From Nitrosomonas sp. (lineage in GTDB: Bacteria > Pseudomonadota > Gammaproteobacteria > Burkholderiales > Nitrosomonadaceae), in contig JAMWZR010000002.1 in the NCBI GenBank assembly GCA_024282035.1, positions 1-49,953 on the forward strand: 49,953 bases of DNA. The letters are read 5' to 3'. Positions 17,512-26,210 of this stretch are shown here, piece by piece. The stretch's first letter is position 1. The number at the start of each line of letters is the position of its first letter. The notes beneath the pieces were generated by a model. The model did no database searches and was not told the DNA's origin. It saw only the letters and a list, made by a program, of their open reading frames with translations. The position numbers and the translations under genes were made by a program.

Positions 17512-20001
17512 ATGCTCGAATTTCTCTTCACTGTCATCTTGTTTTTGGTTGTAATCGCCGGTGTGGTTCTGGGAATTCCCATGATTCGCCGGTTTCTGGT
17601 TTCCAATCATATTCTTAAGCTGTTCCGCACAATGCTTCCGCAAATCTCGCAAACCGAGCAGGAGGCACTGGATGCAGGTACGGTTTGGTGGGAAGGCGAC
17701 TTGTTCAGTGGCAAACCCGACTGGAAGAAGTTGCTGGCTTATCCAAAACCGCAGTTGACCGCTGAGGAACAGGCTTTTCTCGATGGTCCGGTAGAACAGT
17801 TATGCGCCATGCTGGATGAATGGAAAATCACGCACGAGCTGAAGGATCTGCCGCCGGAAGTCTGGCAGTTCATCAAGGACAAAGGATTTTTCAGTCTGAT
17901 CATTCCCAAGGAATATGGCGGTTACGGTTTTTCGGCGCTGGCGCATTCCGAAGTGGTCATGAAGATGGGTTCGCGCAGCGGCACGGCAGCCGTAACGGTG
18001 ATGGTGCCCAATTCGCTCGGCCCCGCCGAGCTGCTGCTGCACTATGGTACCGAACAACAGAAAAATCACTATTTGCCGCGACTGGCCAAAGGGCTTGAAG
18101 TCCCCTGTTTTGCACTGACCTCGCCCGAAGCCGGTTCGGATGCTGGTGCGATGCCGGATTTTGCGGTGGTATGCCGTGGTGAATTCGAAGGGCAATCCGA
18201 TGTGCTGGGGATGAAAGTGACTTGGGACAAACGCTACATCACACTCGGACCGGTTGCTACCCTTCTCGGACTGGCATTCCGGCTGCACGATCCGGATCGC
18301 TTGCTGGGTAGGGAAGTGGATCTCGGTATTACGCTGGCGCTGATTCCCACGCGCACTCCAGGTGTCAATATCGGACGGCGGCATTATCCACTGAATGGTG
18401 CATTCCAGAACGGGCCCAACTGGGGCAAGGAAGTATTCATTCCGATGGACTGGGTCATCGGTGGTCAGGAAGGCGTCGGCCAGGGATGGCGTATGCTGAT
18501 GAACTGTCTGGCAGCCGGGCGCGCGATTTCATTACCGGCTACCAGTGTGGGTGCAGCCAAGCTGGCGGCGCGCACGAGCGGAGCCTATGGCCGGGTGCGT
18601 ACACAATTCAAGACGCCGATCGGGTATTTCGAAGGAGTCGAGGAAGCGCTGGCGCGCATTGCCGGCAATACCTACATGATGGATGCCGCACGTGTGATGA
18701 CGGCAGGTGCAGTCGATCTGGGCGAAAAGCCTTCGGTGGTTTCGGCAATCGTCAAATACCACCTGACCGAGCGCGGTCGTCAGGCTGTCAATGATGCGAT
18801 GGACGTGCATGGCGGCAAGGGGATCTGTATCGGTCCGCGAAACTATCTGGGGCGCACCTATCAACAGATTCCGGTCAGTATCACCGTTGAAGGCGCCAAC
18901 ATTCTGACGCGCAACATGATCATTTTCGGTCAGGGTGCGATACGCTGCCATCCATTCTTGCTCAAGGAAGTCAACGCAGCACATGACCAAGATAAGGATC
19001 GTGCATCGCTGGCTTTCGATGAGGCCTTGGTCGGGCATGTCAAATTTTCGCTGCGCAATACATTCAACAGTGTGTTTTACGCCCTGTTTGGCGCCTACCT
19101 GAAAGATAATTCACCGGAGAACTGTCATCCCGAAACGACTGTGTACTATCGTCAGCTTGCGCGGTTTTCCGCCAGCTTTGCGTGTATTGCCGATATCGCC
19201 CTGATGATCCTGGGCGGATCGCTGAAGCGCAGAGAGAGATTGTCGGCCCGACTGGGTGACATACTCAGCATGATGTATCTCTGCACGACGACGTTGAAGC
19301 GTTTTGAGGACGACGGTCGTCCGGTCAGCGATCTGCCATTGCTGCATTGGAGCATGCAGGATGCGTTGTATCGCCTGCAGCAGGCTTTTGATGAATTTCT
19401 GGTCAATTTTCCCGGACATGTGGCATTCAAATGCGTGCTCAGGGCACTGGTGTTTCCACTGGGTAAACGCTGCCAACCACCTACGGACAAACTGTCCCAT
19501 GATGTTGCCCGGATTCTGATGGAACCCGGTGCCGTGCGTGATCGGTTGACGTCCGGTATTTTTGTGCCTGTTGCTGACGGAGAACCACTGGCCGATCTGG
19601 AACAGGCGCTGCAGTGTGTTATCGAATGTGCTGTCATCGAAGCCAAGTTGCGTGAAGCCGTCAAATCGAAGCGTATTCCTGCTCAGGGTGATGAACAGAT
19701 TGCGCAGGCGCAGCAACAAGGCATCATTTCTGCAGCCGAGGCCGAGCAACTGCACAAGCTCAAGGAACTGCGTGGCCGTGTCATCAAGGTCGATGATTTT
19801 CCGGCGGATCTGGGCAATGATGCACAGCAGCGCTCAGGAGGACATTCCGGTGGCGAATCTGCGAGATCTGGTTCCATCGATGCCGGCAGGCGAGACGAGC
19901 AGGAGATGACCAGGGTCAAGGCGACCGAGGCTGATGAGGAAGCTGAATTGGCCCATCTTAGCCGGGAAGATATCTCACAGTACATTACGGCGCAGCCGTA
20001 A
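17512..20001 (+). CDS. fadE: FadE-type acyl-CoA dehydrogenase
   Basis: This flavoprotein would catalyse the first dehydrogenation of beta-oxidation (acyl-CoA to trans-2-enoyl-CoA). It has 829 residues from the ATG at 17512, close to E. coli FadE (814), much longer than ordinary acyl-CoA dehydrogenases because of the DUF1974 C-terminal half. An N-terminal hydrophobic segment (LFTVILFLVVIAGVVLGIPM) anchors it in the membrane. Core motifs include SGTAAVTVMVPNSLGPAELL, CFALTSPEAGSDAGAMPD and TVEGANILTRNMIIFGQG. A TTG at 17506 is also in frame, but the GAGGAAA site fits the ATG better. The last 60 residues are acidic and low in complexity. The acyl-CoA synthetase gene follows after 36 bases. Confidence 0.93.
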   Translation: MLEFLFTVILFLVVIAGVVLGIPMIRRFLVSNHILKLFRTMLPQISQTEQEALDAGTVWWEGDLFSGKPDWKKLLAYPKPQLTAEEQAFLDGPVEQLCAMLDEWKITHELKDLPPEVWQFIKDKGFFSLIIPKEYGGYGFSALAHSEVVMKMGSRSGTAAVTVMVPNSLGPAELLLHYGTEQQKNHYLPRLAKGLEVPCFALTSPEAGSDAGAMPDFAVVCRGEFEGQSDVLGMKVTWDKRYITLGPVATLLGLAFRLHDPDRLLGREVDLGITLALIPTRTPGVNIGRRHYPLNGAFQNGPNWGKEVFIPMDWVIGGQEGVGQGWRMLMNCLAAGRAISLPATSVGAAKLAARTSGAYGRVRTQFKTPIGYFEGVEEALARIAGNTYMMDAARVMTAGAVDLGEKPSVVSAIVKYHLTERGRQAVNDAMDVHGGKGICIGPRNYLGRTYQQIPVSITVEGANILTRNMIIFGQGAIRCHPFLLKEVNAAHDQDKDRASLAFDEALVGHVKFSLRNTFNSVFYALFGAYLKDNSPENCHPETTVYYRQLARFSASFACIADIALMILGGSLKRRERLSARLGDILSMMYLCTTTLKRFEDDGRPVSDLPLLHWSMQDALYRLQQAFDEFLVNFPGHVAFKCVLRALVFPLGKRCQPPTDKLSHDVARILMEPGAVRDRLTSGIFVPVADGEPLADLEQALQCVIECAVIEAKLREAVKSKRIPAQGDEQIAQAQQQGIISAAEAEQLHKLKELRGRVIKVDDFPADLGNDAQQRSGGHSGGESARSGSIDAGRRDEQEMTRVKATEADEEAELAHLSREDISQYITAQP

Positions 20002-20037
20002 CGTGCATTTCTGTATTTTCAAGGGATAGCCAACAAC

Positions 20038-21870
20038 ATGACACACACCGAGCCACAGGCGCTACCCAATATCATATCGGTAGAAGCCGCGCATACGCTG
20101 GACGGACTGTTTCGCGAGCGCGTCAAGCGGTCTCCGCACAAGGAAGCCTACCGGTATTTCAACTGGATCAGCGAACAATGGAGCAGCTACACCTGGGAGC
20201 AGATGTATCAGCAAATTGCACGCTGGCAGGCGGCACTGGAGAAAGAGTCGCTGGTGGCAGGCGATCGGGTGGCGGTGATGATGAAGAGCAGTCCGGAATG
20301 GGTCATGTTCGAGCAGGCAGCGCTTGGGTTGGGACTGGTCGTGATTCCGCTGTATACCGATGACCGGGTCGAGAACGCAGCCTATATTCTCGGCGATGGT
20401 GGTGTCAAATTGCTGTTGCTGGAAAATATGCGGCAATGGCAGGAATTTCTGGCTATCCACGAACAGATCAGCAGTCTGCAACGTGTCGTCATTCTGCGAT
20501 CCTTCGATGCCGGTCATGAAGCTGTGCAGAATCATGACTGTGTGGTAGCAGCGCGTGACTGGCTGCCGGCGCATGCCGGGGCGGTCAAGCACTGCAATAC
20601 CGATGCGCACGCTCTAGCGACGATCATCTACACATCCGGTACTTCGGGGCGTCCCAAAGGGGTGATGCTGAGTCATCACAACATCCTGAGCAATACTCAT
20701 GCTTGTTTGCAGGTGATTCCAGTGCTTGACGATGATCTGTTTCTGTCTTTTCTTCCGTTGTCGCACACGTTCGAACGTACATCCGGGTATTACGTGCCGA
20801 TGATGGCTGGCGCCACCATTGCTTATGCGCGTTCGATCCAGCAATTGCAGGAAGATCTGCTGCATATTCGTCCCACACTGCTGATTTCGGTACCGCGTAT
20901 CTACGAGCGGGTCTATGCCGGGATACGCACTAAGTTGGCCGATGGATCGGGTTTTGCGCGCTGGCTGTTTCATTTCGCAGTGGAAGTCGGTTACAGCCAG
21001 TTTGAGTGCCAGCAGGGCCGGGGTTACCGGCGTTTGTCGCATGTGTTGTGGCCGCTGCTGCAGCGGCTGGTGGCTGACAAAGTCATGGCCAAACTGGGTG
21101 GGCGGTTGCGTTTCGTCATGAGCGGCGGCGCGGCGTTGTCCGCTGAAATTTCGCGTATTTTCATCGGTCTGGGTTTGCCCATCCTGCAGGGATACGGCAT
21201 GACCGAAAGCAGTCCGGTGGTCTGCGCCAATCGCCCGACGGACAATGTTCCGGCGAGCGTGGGGCGGCCGATTCCTGGTGTGCAGGTCAAACTGGGCGAG
21301 AACAATGCCCTGCTGATCAAGGGCCCCAATGTCATGCTCGGCTATTGGAATAATCCCGAAGCCACGCGCGCGGTGATCGATGCCGATGGCTGGCTCAATT
21401 CCGGGGATATTGCATCGATCGACGAACAGGGGCACGTCAGCATCACCGGGCGATTGAAGGAGATCATTGTGCTGTCTACCGGCGAGAAAGTGCCGCCAGC
21501 CGATATGGAAGCAGCGATCCTGCGTGATCCCCTGTTCGAGCAAGTCATGCTGATGGGCGAAGCGCGGCCTTACCTGAGTGTCTTGGCTGTGCTCAATACG
21601 TCACGATGGCAGAGTTTCTGCGATCAATATGGACTGGATGAACGTCTGGATGCTGACCAACAAAGACAGCAAATCGAAGAAGTGCTGCTGGACAAGATCA
21701 CCGCGCAGACAAGCGAATTTCCCGGTTACGCCAAGATACGTCGCGTGGCCCTGATTCAGGAACCCTGGACGGTGGAAAACGGTTTGCTGACGCCGACACT
21801 GAAACTCAAACGCGCCAAGGTGGTGGAGAAATACCAGGCGGAGATCGACCGGCTCTACGCCGGGCATTGA
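20038..21870 (+). CDS. Long-chain acyl-CoA synthetase (AMP-forming, FAA1/COG1022 type)
   Basis: 610 residues. It would activate fatty acids to acyl-CoA with ATP. The AMP-binding P-loop is IIYTSGTSGRPKGVMLSH, followed by FLPLSHTFERTSGY, the adenylate motif GYGMTESSPV, and the hinge region GWLNSGDIASIDEQGHVSITGRLKEI. The domain layout is the eukaryote-like FAA1 class, not E. coli FadD, so I give no symbol. An AAGGG site lies about 14 bases before the ATG, with GGAT nearer. It sits 36 bases behind fadE in the same direction, which supports a fatty-acid degradation role. Confidence 0.92.
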   Translation: MTHTEPQALPNIISVEAAHTLDGLFRERVKRSPHKEAYRYFNWISEQWSSYTWEQMYQQIARWQAALEKESLVAGDRVAVMMKSSPEWVMFEQAALGLGLVVIPLYTDDRVENAAYILGDGGVKLLLLENMRQWQEFLAIHEQISSLQRVVILRSFDAGHEAVQNHDCVVAARDWLPAHAGAVKHCNTDAHALATIIYTSGTSGRPKGVMLSHHNILSNTHACLQVIPVLDDDLFLSFLPLSHTFERTSGYYVPMMAGATIAYARSIQQLQEDLLHIRPTLLISVPRIYERVYAGIRTKLADGSGFARWLFHFAVEVGYSQFECQQGRGYRRLSHVLWPLLQRLVADKVMAKLGGRLRFVMSGGAALSAEISRIFIGLGLPILQGYGMTESSPVVCANRPTDNVPASVGRPIPGVQVKLGENNALLIKGPNVMLGYWNNPEATRAVIDADGWLNSGDIASIDEQGHVSITGRLKEIIVLSTGEKVPPADMEAAILRDPLFEQVMLMGEARPYLSVLAVLNTSRWQSFCDQYGLDERLDADQQRQQIEEVLLDKITAQTSEFPGYAKIRRVALIQEPWTVENGLLTPTLKLKRAKVVEKYQAEIDRLYAGH

Positions 21871-21919
21871 GAGTGCGGCTGGCTAAATCGGATCGGGATT
21901 GACGACAAGGAACTGATGA

Positions 21920-22279
21920 ATGGCAAAAGATACCGGCAAACTGGACAAAGTAGTGATGGAAGCACGTCGCAATGCAGAAAAGCGTGCACAGGGCTATCGC
22001 GAGCAGGCACTCAAGCTGTTTCCGTGGGTATGCGGCCGGTGTGCACGTACTTTTGATCACAAGAACCTGCAATTGCTGGAAGTGCATCACAAGAACAGTA
22101 ATCATGATGACAATCCGCCCGATGGCAGTAACTGGGAACTGCTGTGCACCTATTGTCATGAAAACGAGCATGCCAAGCTGAGGGATGCCATGGGACGAAC
22201 GGACACGGGGCAATCGACCCAGACCGCCACATTCAATCCGTTTGCCGACCTGCGGGACAGGCTGAAAAACAAGTCCTGA
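21920..22279 (+). CDS. yajD: HNH nuclease YajD-like
   Basis: 119 residues. Two zinc knuckles CGRC and CTYC bracket the HNH core (LEVHHKNSNHDDNPPDGSNW ending in HENEH). This is the layout of E. coli YajD, a small HNH protein whose biological substrate is unknown. The N-terminus is basic and helical, which suits nucleic-acid binding. An AAGGA site precedes the ATG by about 8 bases. It follows the acyl-CoA synthetase by 49 bases, so it may be on the same transcript without a functional tie. Confidence 0.88.
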   Translation: MAKDTGKLDKVVMEARRNAEKRAQGYREQALKLFPWVCGRCARTFDHKNLQLLEVHHKNSNHDDNPPDGSNWELLCTYCHENEHAKLRDAMGRTDTGQSTQTATFNPFADLRDRLKNKS

Positions 22280-22390
22280 TAGCGTAATCAGACGCTCACG
22301 GTGGCTTGCCGTCGCGAAAATGGCGGCTCAAAGCTGTATCCGGCTAGCAAGGGGTTCGAATCGATTTTTCACACTAACAGGAGTCTGGTC

Positions 22391-22861
22391 ATGGTCAAGC
22401 TAACGGATGTCACTGGAATCGGTCCTGCAACACTGAAAATACTCGCGGAACACAAGATCAAGACCGTTGAAGCACTGGCGGCGTTGAGCGTGGCCGACTT
22501 ACTCAAGCTGCATGGTTTTAGCGATGTCCGTGCCCGTGCGGTCAAGAAAGCCGCTGCGGAATGCCTGCGCAAGGCCAACTCATCCGCGACTGCTGCTAAA
22601 AGCATCGCCACTCCGATTAAAAAAATTCCCGTCAAAAAACAAACTGGTGCCAAGGTAATAACTGCCGCCAAAACAGAACCTGCCCAGGCGGTTGTGGAAG
22701 AGGTGGTGAAAGACAAGGCCAAGGTTGACAAAAACAAACCTGACAAAACCAAAAAGAAAAACAAATCCAAGGATAAATCCAAAGATTCGGCCGACGCCAA
22801 GAAAAAGAAAAATAAAGTGAAGGAGAAAAAGAAAACAAGGAAGAAAAAGCATAAAAAATAA
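22391..22861 (+). CDS. Helix-hairpin-helix protein with lysine-rich tail, probable DNA-binding protein
   Basis: 156 residues from the ATG at 22391, which has a CAGGAG site 7-8 bases upstream; the longer open frame to 22301 has no such support. Residues 1-65 form a helix-hairpin-helix unit of the DUF4332/Rad51-N-like type (VTGIGPATLKILAEHKIKTV then HGFSDVRARAVKKAA). The rest is disordered and basic: 27 of the last 50 residues are lysine. This resembles histone H1-like bacterial proteins, where the tail coats DNA, but joined to an HHH head. The exact role is unknown. Low-complexity A-rich DNA encodes the tail, so length variation between strains is likely. Confidence 0.8.
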   Translation: MVKLTDVTGIGPATLKILAEHKIKTVEALAALSVADLLKLHGFSDVRARAVKKAAAECLRKANSSATAAKSIATPIKKIPVKKQTGAKVITAAKTEPAQAVVEEVVKDKAKVDKNKPDKTKKKNKSKDKSKDSADAKKKKNKVKEKKKTRKKKHKK

Positions 22862-23166
22862 TATGTTACCAATCCAAGTCTTGGATAGTGAAATATATTA
22901 AGGGGGGAATAACAGTTCCCGGCTATCATTAGTTGGAAATTAAAGCTTGCATGGATACTAAAACTAGTTAGTTATATATTACAAAAGGAGTTCTTTGTTT
23001 CAGTACAACTTTGCTTTTTTATGATCTGATCGAATAGCCTTGGCATCCACCTTATGTACTAGTAAATCGTTTCCACATCCCGAGATGTTCCTATTAATCT
23101 ATGAAACTTCGTTACAGTAGATGTTTATCGTGAATTTAAGATAGGTTCAAATTTTTTGAGAACGCT
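22862..23166. other. AT-rich 305-bp gap before the VRR-NUC gene
   Basis: No gene is seen. It contains a 13-bp palindrome TCCAAG-T-CTTGGA at 22873-22885, and a weak promoter candidate TTACAG (23112-23117), 17 bp, TTTAAG (23135-23140) that could serve the nuclease gene. An isolated AAAGGAG near 22985 precedes no worthwhile reading frame. The base composition changes sharply here from the genes on the left, suggesting the left edge of inserted DNA. Confidence 0.4.
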
Positions 23167-23916
23167 ATGTCTGACAAGAAGGATTCTTTAGTTCTTCAAA
23201 TACGCAATATACTTAAAATATCGCTAAATTGTGATGGGATTTTAACAATGCCGACTTTGCTTATTTCTGATGTGGAAAATTCAAAGCTAAAGAGTAAACC
23301 GGCTGCTGATAAGGCAATAGACTATTTCAATGAAGCTGGATTTGATTGTGATCGTAGTAGAATGAACCTATATGGTTATCCAGGCCTTCTTCGAAATTTG
23401 GCTGAGCCACCACCATGGATTCACGTAGAAATGGAAGATGTGATTGGCGAAGTTTCTTCAGTGAGAAATGCTGAATTGCGCACATTACTCGATTACATAC
23501 ATTCTACTGATGCTGCATTGCTAGATGATCTCTTTATTACTGACTGGAGACAAAATTTTGAAGCAATTTACAGGCAATCATCCATAACGGAATGTGTTGC
23601 ACCGTTAAGTGACGAATCAAAAGAGTTTATGGAAGTTGAAGCTCATAAATCGTTTTCTAGGCTAGTTAATTTTGGTACTGCGATGACCAATCAGGAATTT
23701 TGTAGTATATGGGGTGCGATATTTGATTTTGATGAATTTGCTTTGTATCCTGGGGTGCCAGACTTACTTGTTTGGATATCGAACTCCTCAGTTAGCTTTT
23801 GGTTCTTTGTTGAGGTAAAAGCTCATGGGGACTATTTGTCTCGCAAGCAGAAAGAATGGCTTCGTTCCAACTGGAATCTCGTTTGCGGGCATTACCTTCT
23901 GTTGTTGATTGAATGA
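23167..23916 (+). CDS. VRR-NUC domain protein in an AT-rich insert
   Basis: 249 residues. The C-terminal 70 residues carry the VRR-NUC (PD-(D/E)XK) pattern: GVPDLLVW, a strand ending FFVEVKAHGDYLSRKQKEWL, then a short end. The catalytic D, E-x-K and Q are all present, as in Fan1 and phage VRR-NUC nucleases. The first 170 residues match nothing I recognise; they are acidic and alpha-helical in look. The DNA is AT-rich: 23221-23280 counts 35% G+C, against 57% for 24541-24600 in ppx. Its 3' end overlaps sixA by 25 bases on the opposite strand. The start has only a weak GAGA site. Transfer from a phage or defence element is my inference; no other mobile gene is present. Confidence 0.75.
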   Translation: MSDKKDSLVLQIRNILKISLNCDGILTMPTLLISDVENSKLKSKPAADKAIDYFNEAGFDCDRSRMNLYGYPGLLRNLAEPPPWIHVEMEDVIGEVSSVRNAELRTLLDYIHSTDAALLDDLFITDWRQNFEAIYRQSSITECVAPLSDESKEFMEVEAHKSFSRLVNFGTAMTNQEFCSIWGAIFDFDEFALYPGVPDLLVWISNSSVSFWFFVEVKAHGDYLSRKQKEWLRSNWNLVCGHYLLLLIE

Positions 23917-24440
23917 ATCTCGTTAGATAACTCCTTCGGCCTAACCAAACACTCAAGCCACGCCTGCCGTTGAGCAAAAAAATCGTTGCAATTGTCGTCA
24001 TAACCAAGTACCGAAATGGCGGCGGTGGTCATTAGCTTGCCGTTTTGATCGCAGGGCGGTGTGTCTTTGGACAGGTAGCACAGTAGCTGATCCAGTCCCG
24101 GGTTGTGGCCGATCAGCATCAAGGTTTGAGTCTGCTGAGTGTGTTTCTGTAGTATGGCCAACAGGTCGTCTGGCGAAGCCTCGTACAAGCTGCTTTCGAA
24201 AATCATGTTATCGGATGATAAGCCGAGTTGTTTGCAAATGCATTGTCCGGTTTGCTTGGTTCGTAACGCGGGTGAGCATATAATGCGATCCACATGGTAG
24301 TGCTGGTGCTTGAGCCATTTTCCCATGCGTTTTGCTGCTTTTCTGCCCCGTGCTGCCAGAGGGCGCTCAAAATCGGATAGATTGCCGTCCGACCAATCGG
24401 ATTTGGCATGGCGCATCAGGATAAGTCGTCGTTTCGGCAT
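23892..24440 (-). CDS. sixA: SixA-type phosphohistidine phosphatase
   Basis: 182 residues of the histidine phosphatase superfamily. The nucleophile is H11 in LILMRHAKSDW; SPALRTKQT supplies the second arginine and LMLIGHNPGLD the second histidine. SixA removes phosphate from histidine of phosphotransfer domains; in this setting, beside ppx, the substrate is not certain. The family normally ends near LVRPKEL; the extra NEIHSINNRR is read from the overlap with the VRR-NUC gene, so the present stop may be a consequence of the insertion. The ribosome site is poor. It is divergent from ppx with 52 bases between the starts. Confidence 0.9.
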   Translation of the reverse strand: MPKRRLILMRHAKSDWSDGNLSDFERPLAARGRKAAKRMGKWLKHQHYHVDRIICSPALRTKQTGQCICKQLGLSSDNMIFESSLYEASPDDLLAILQKHTQQTQTLMLIGHNPGLDQLLCYLSKDTPPCDQNGKLMTTAAISVLGYDDNCNDFFAQRQAWLECLVRPKELSNEIHSINNRR

Positions 24441-24492
24441 AAATCAGTTTAATCATACAGGATCACCTTTCAATGCTTATCGTATCACTGCA

Positions 24493-25989
24493 ATGATGTC
24501 CACCGTAGATGAATCTTATGCTGCCGTGGATTTGGGGTCCAACAGTTTCCACATGATCGTGGCGAACTGGATGGATGGCCGCCTGCAGATCATCGACCGC
24601 ATGAAGGAGATGGTGCGGCTGGCCTCCGGACTGAATGACAAACAGGAATTATCGGAGGAGTCGATGCAGCAGGCGCTGGAATGTTTGCAGCGCTTTGGTC
24701 AGCGCATCCGAGAGATTCCACGCAGCAATGTCCGGGCGGTAGGAACCAATACCCTGCGTCAGGCGCGTAACGGTGCGGTTTTTCTGGCGCAGGCGCAGCA
24801 GGCCCTGGGGCACCCCATCGAAGTCATCGCAGGGCGCGAGGAAGCCAGGTTGATTTACTCGGGGGTGGCACATAGTCTCTACGATGAAGTCAACAAACGA
24901 CTGGTGGTGGATATCGGTGGCGGGAGTACGGAACTGATCATCGGGCGCGGTTATGATACCTATTGCACGGAAAGCTTGTACATGGGGTGCGTCAATATGG
25001 GGCAACGCTTTTTCGAAGATGGCAAGATCAAGGCCAAGAAAATGCGTAAAGCCGTTCTGTTCGCCATGCAGGAGCTGGAATCGATGGAATCAGCTTACAA
25101 GCGGCTGGGTTGGGATCAGGCGCTGGGTTCATCGGGAACCATTCTGACCATTCGCGATGTGGTGCAGGGTCAAGGCTGGTGCGAATCGGGAATCAGTCTT
25201 TCGGCATTGACCCGGTTGACCGAGACACTGATCGCAGTCGGCGATAGCGCATTACTCGATTTTCCTGGTTTGTCGGAACGTAGGAAGCCGGTATTCGCGA
25301 GTGGCGTAGCCATTTTGCAGGGGGTGTTTGAAATTCTGGGCATCGAGAATATGTCCCTGTCTGAAGGCGCTCTGCGCGAGGGGCTGCTCTATGATTTGAT
25401 CGGTCGTATTCATAACGAAGATATCCGGGAAAAAACCATTACCGCGCTGGCGCAACAATACAATGTCGATATGGAGCAGGCGAACCGTATTCGCCAGACC
25501 GCAGAAAACTTTTTTCAGCAGGTGGGTCATGACTGGTCGCTGGATCAGAAGAATGATCTCAAATTGCTGGTGTGGGGCGCGTTGATTCATGAGATTGGTC
25601 TGTCGGTCGCGCACAACCAGTATCATCGCCATGGTGCTTATCTGACCGCCAATTCCGATCTGGCGGGATTTTCACGTCAGGAACAAGCGCAACTGGCGTT
25701 GCTGGTGCGTAGCCACCGGCGCAAGTTTCCCCGGGAAGAATTTGAAACGGTCGCGGCGTCGACACGGGATTCGATCATCCGGTTGAGCATACTGCTGCGC
25801 CTCGCCGTCGTGCTGCATCGCAGCCGTTCCAATTCAGATCTGCCGGAGATTCGCCTGGGTGTGAACCAGAATCGCATGCAACTGGATTTCCCTGCAGATT
25901 GGTTGGACAAACATCCATTGACACTCGTGGATTTGAGTACCGAACAGGGCTTTCTGCAAGCGGCCGGCTGGGAACTGTCTTTTGCTTGA
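24493..25989 (+). CDS. ppx: Exopolyphosphatase, Ppx/GppA family
   Basis: 498 residues from the first of two adjacent ATGs (24493/24496). The frame extends upstream to 24310, but that part overlaps sixA and does not look like the family. The ASKHA fold is shown by YAAVDLGSNSFHMIVAN, the VVDIGGGSTELIIG phosphate loop, and the SSGTI segment. A C-terminal HD-like helical domain carries LIHEIGLSVAHNQYHRHGAY. The length and HD part match Ppx (cleaves terminal phosphate of long polyphosphate) better than short GppA forms, though (p)ppGpp activity cannot be excluded. Gene ppk1 lies 4.7 kb away on the opposite strand, with a c-di-GMP module between. No strong ribosome site is seen. Confidence 0.9.
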   Translation: MMSTVDESYAAVDLGSNSFHMIVANWMDGRLQIIDRMKEMVRLASGLNDKQELSEESMQQALECLQRFGQRIREIPRSNVRAVGTNTLRQARNGAVFLAQAQQALGHPIEVIAGREEARLIYSGVAHSLYDEVNKRLVVDIGGGSTELIIGRGYDTYCTESLYMGCVNMGQRFFEDGKIKAKKMRKAVLFAMQELESMESAYKRLGWDQALGSSGTILTIRDVVQGQGWCESGISLSALTRLTETLIAVGDSALLDFPGLSERRKPVFASGVAILQGVFEILGIENMSLSEGALREGLLYDLIGRIHNEDIREKTITALAQQYNVDMEQANRIRQTAENFFQQVGHDWSLDQKNDLKLLVWGALIHEIGLSVAHNQYHRHGAYLTANSDLAGFSRQEQAQLALLVRSHRRKFPREEFETVAASTRDSIIRLSILLRLAVVLHRSRSNSDLPEIRLGVNQNRMQLDFPADWLDKHPLTLVDLSTEQGFLQAAGWELSFA

Positions 25990-26078
25990 CGAGTTGTTCT
26001 GATTTCATCGGGTAACCGGGTCGGAAACGCTGTTTTTTGCTTCATCCTGCATGTAGTCTGATAAAGTTGATTGAGCTA

Positions 26079-26106
26079 TTGACATCCTGCGAGCTAAGGA
26101 TAGACT
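26079..26106 (+). promoter_or_regulatory. Candidate sigma-70 promoter for the FecR/CHASE2 operon
   Basis: TTGACA at 26079-26084, a 16-bp spacer, and TAGACT at 26101-26106 (4 of 6 matches), about 105 bases before the FecR gene start. A second TTGACA (26147-26152) has no good -10 behind it. The 221-bp gap from ppx otherwise holds nothing clear. Confidence 0.35.
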
Positions 26107-26210
26107 GTCATCGATTGTGTAGAATTCTCTGGTAGTTAGTCCCGGTTTGACATCATTCGACAACTTTTTCGATGTGCGATGTGGCAGTCGTCGCAGGTTC
26201 AAGGGGTGCC

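Noticed and set aside
20614-21543. 309-codon minus-strand frame opposite the acyl-CoA synthetase
   Set aside because: Antisense shadow; the sense protein has full AMP-binding motifs.
22369-22929. 186-codon minus-strand hydrophobic Phe-rich frame opposite the lysine-rich gene
   Set aside because: Phe-rich reading is simply the complement of AAA/AAG lysine codons; no start signal.
22980-23030. Small gene after the AAAGGAG near 22985
   Set aside because: The only frame from a nearby TTG stops after about nine codons.
26105-26122. CTGTCAT half-site resembling a Pho box before the FecR gene
   Set aside because: The second half (TGTGTAG) does not match the Pho consensus, so a single half-site is weak evidence despite the polyphosphate setting.
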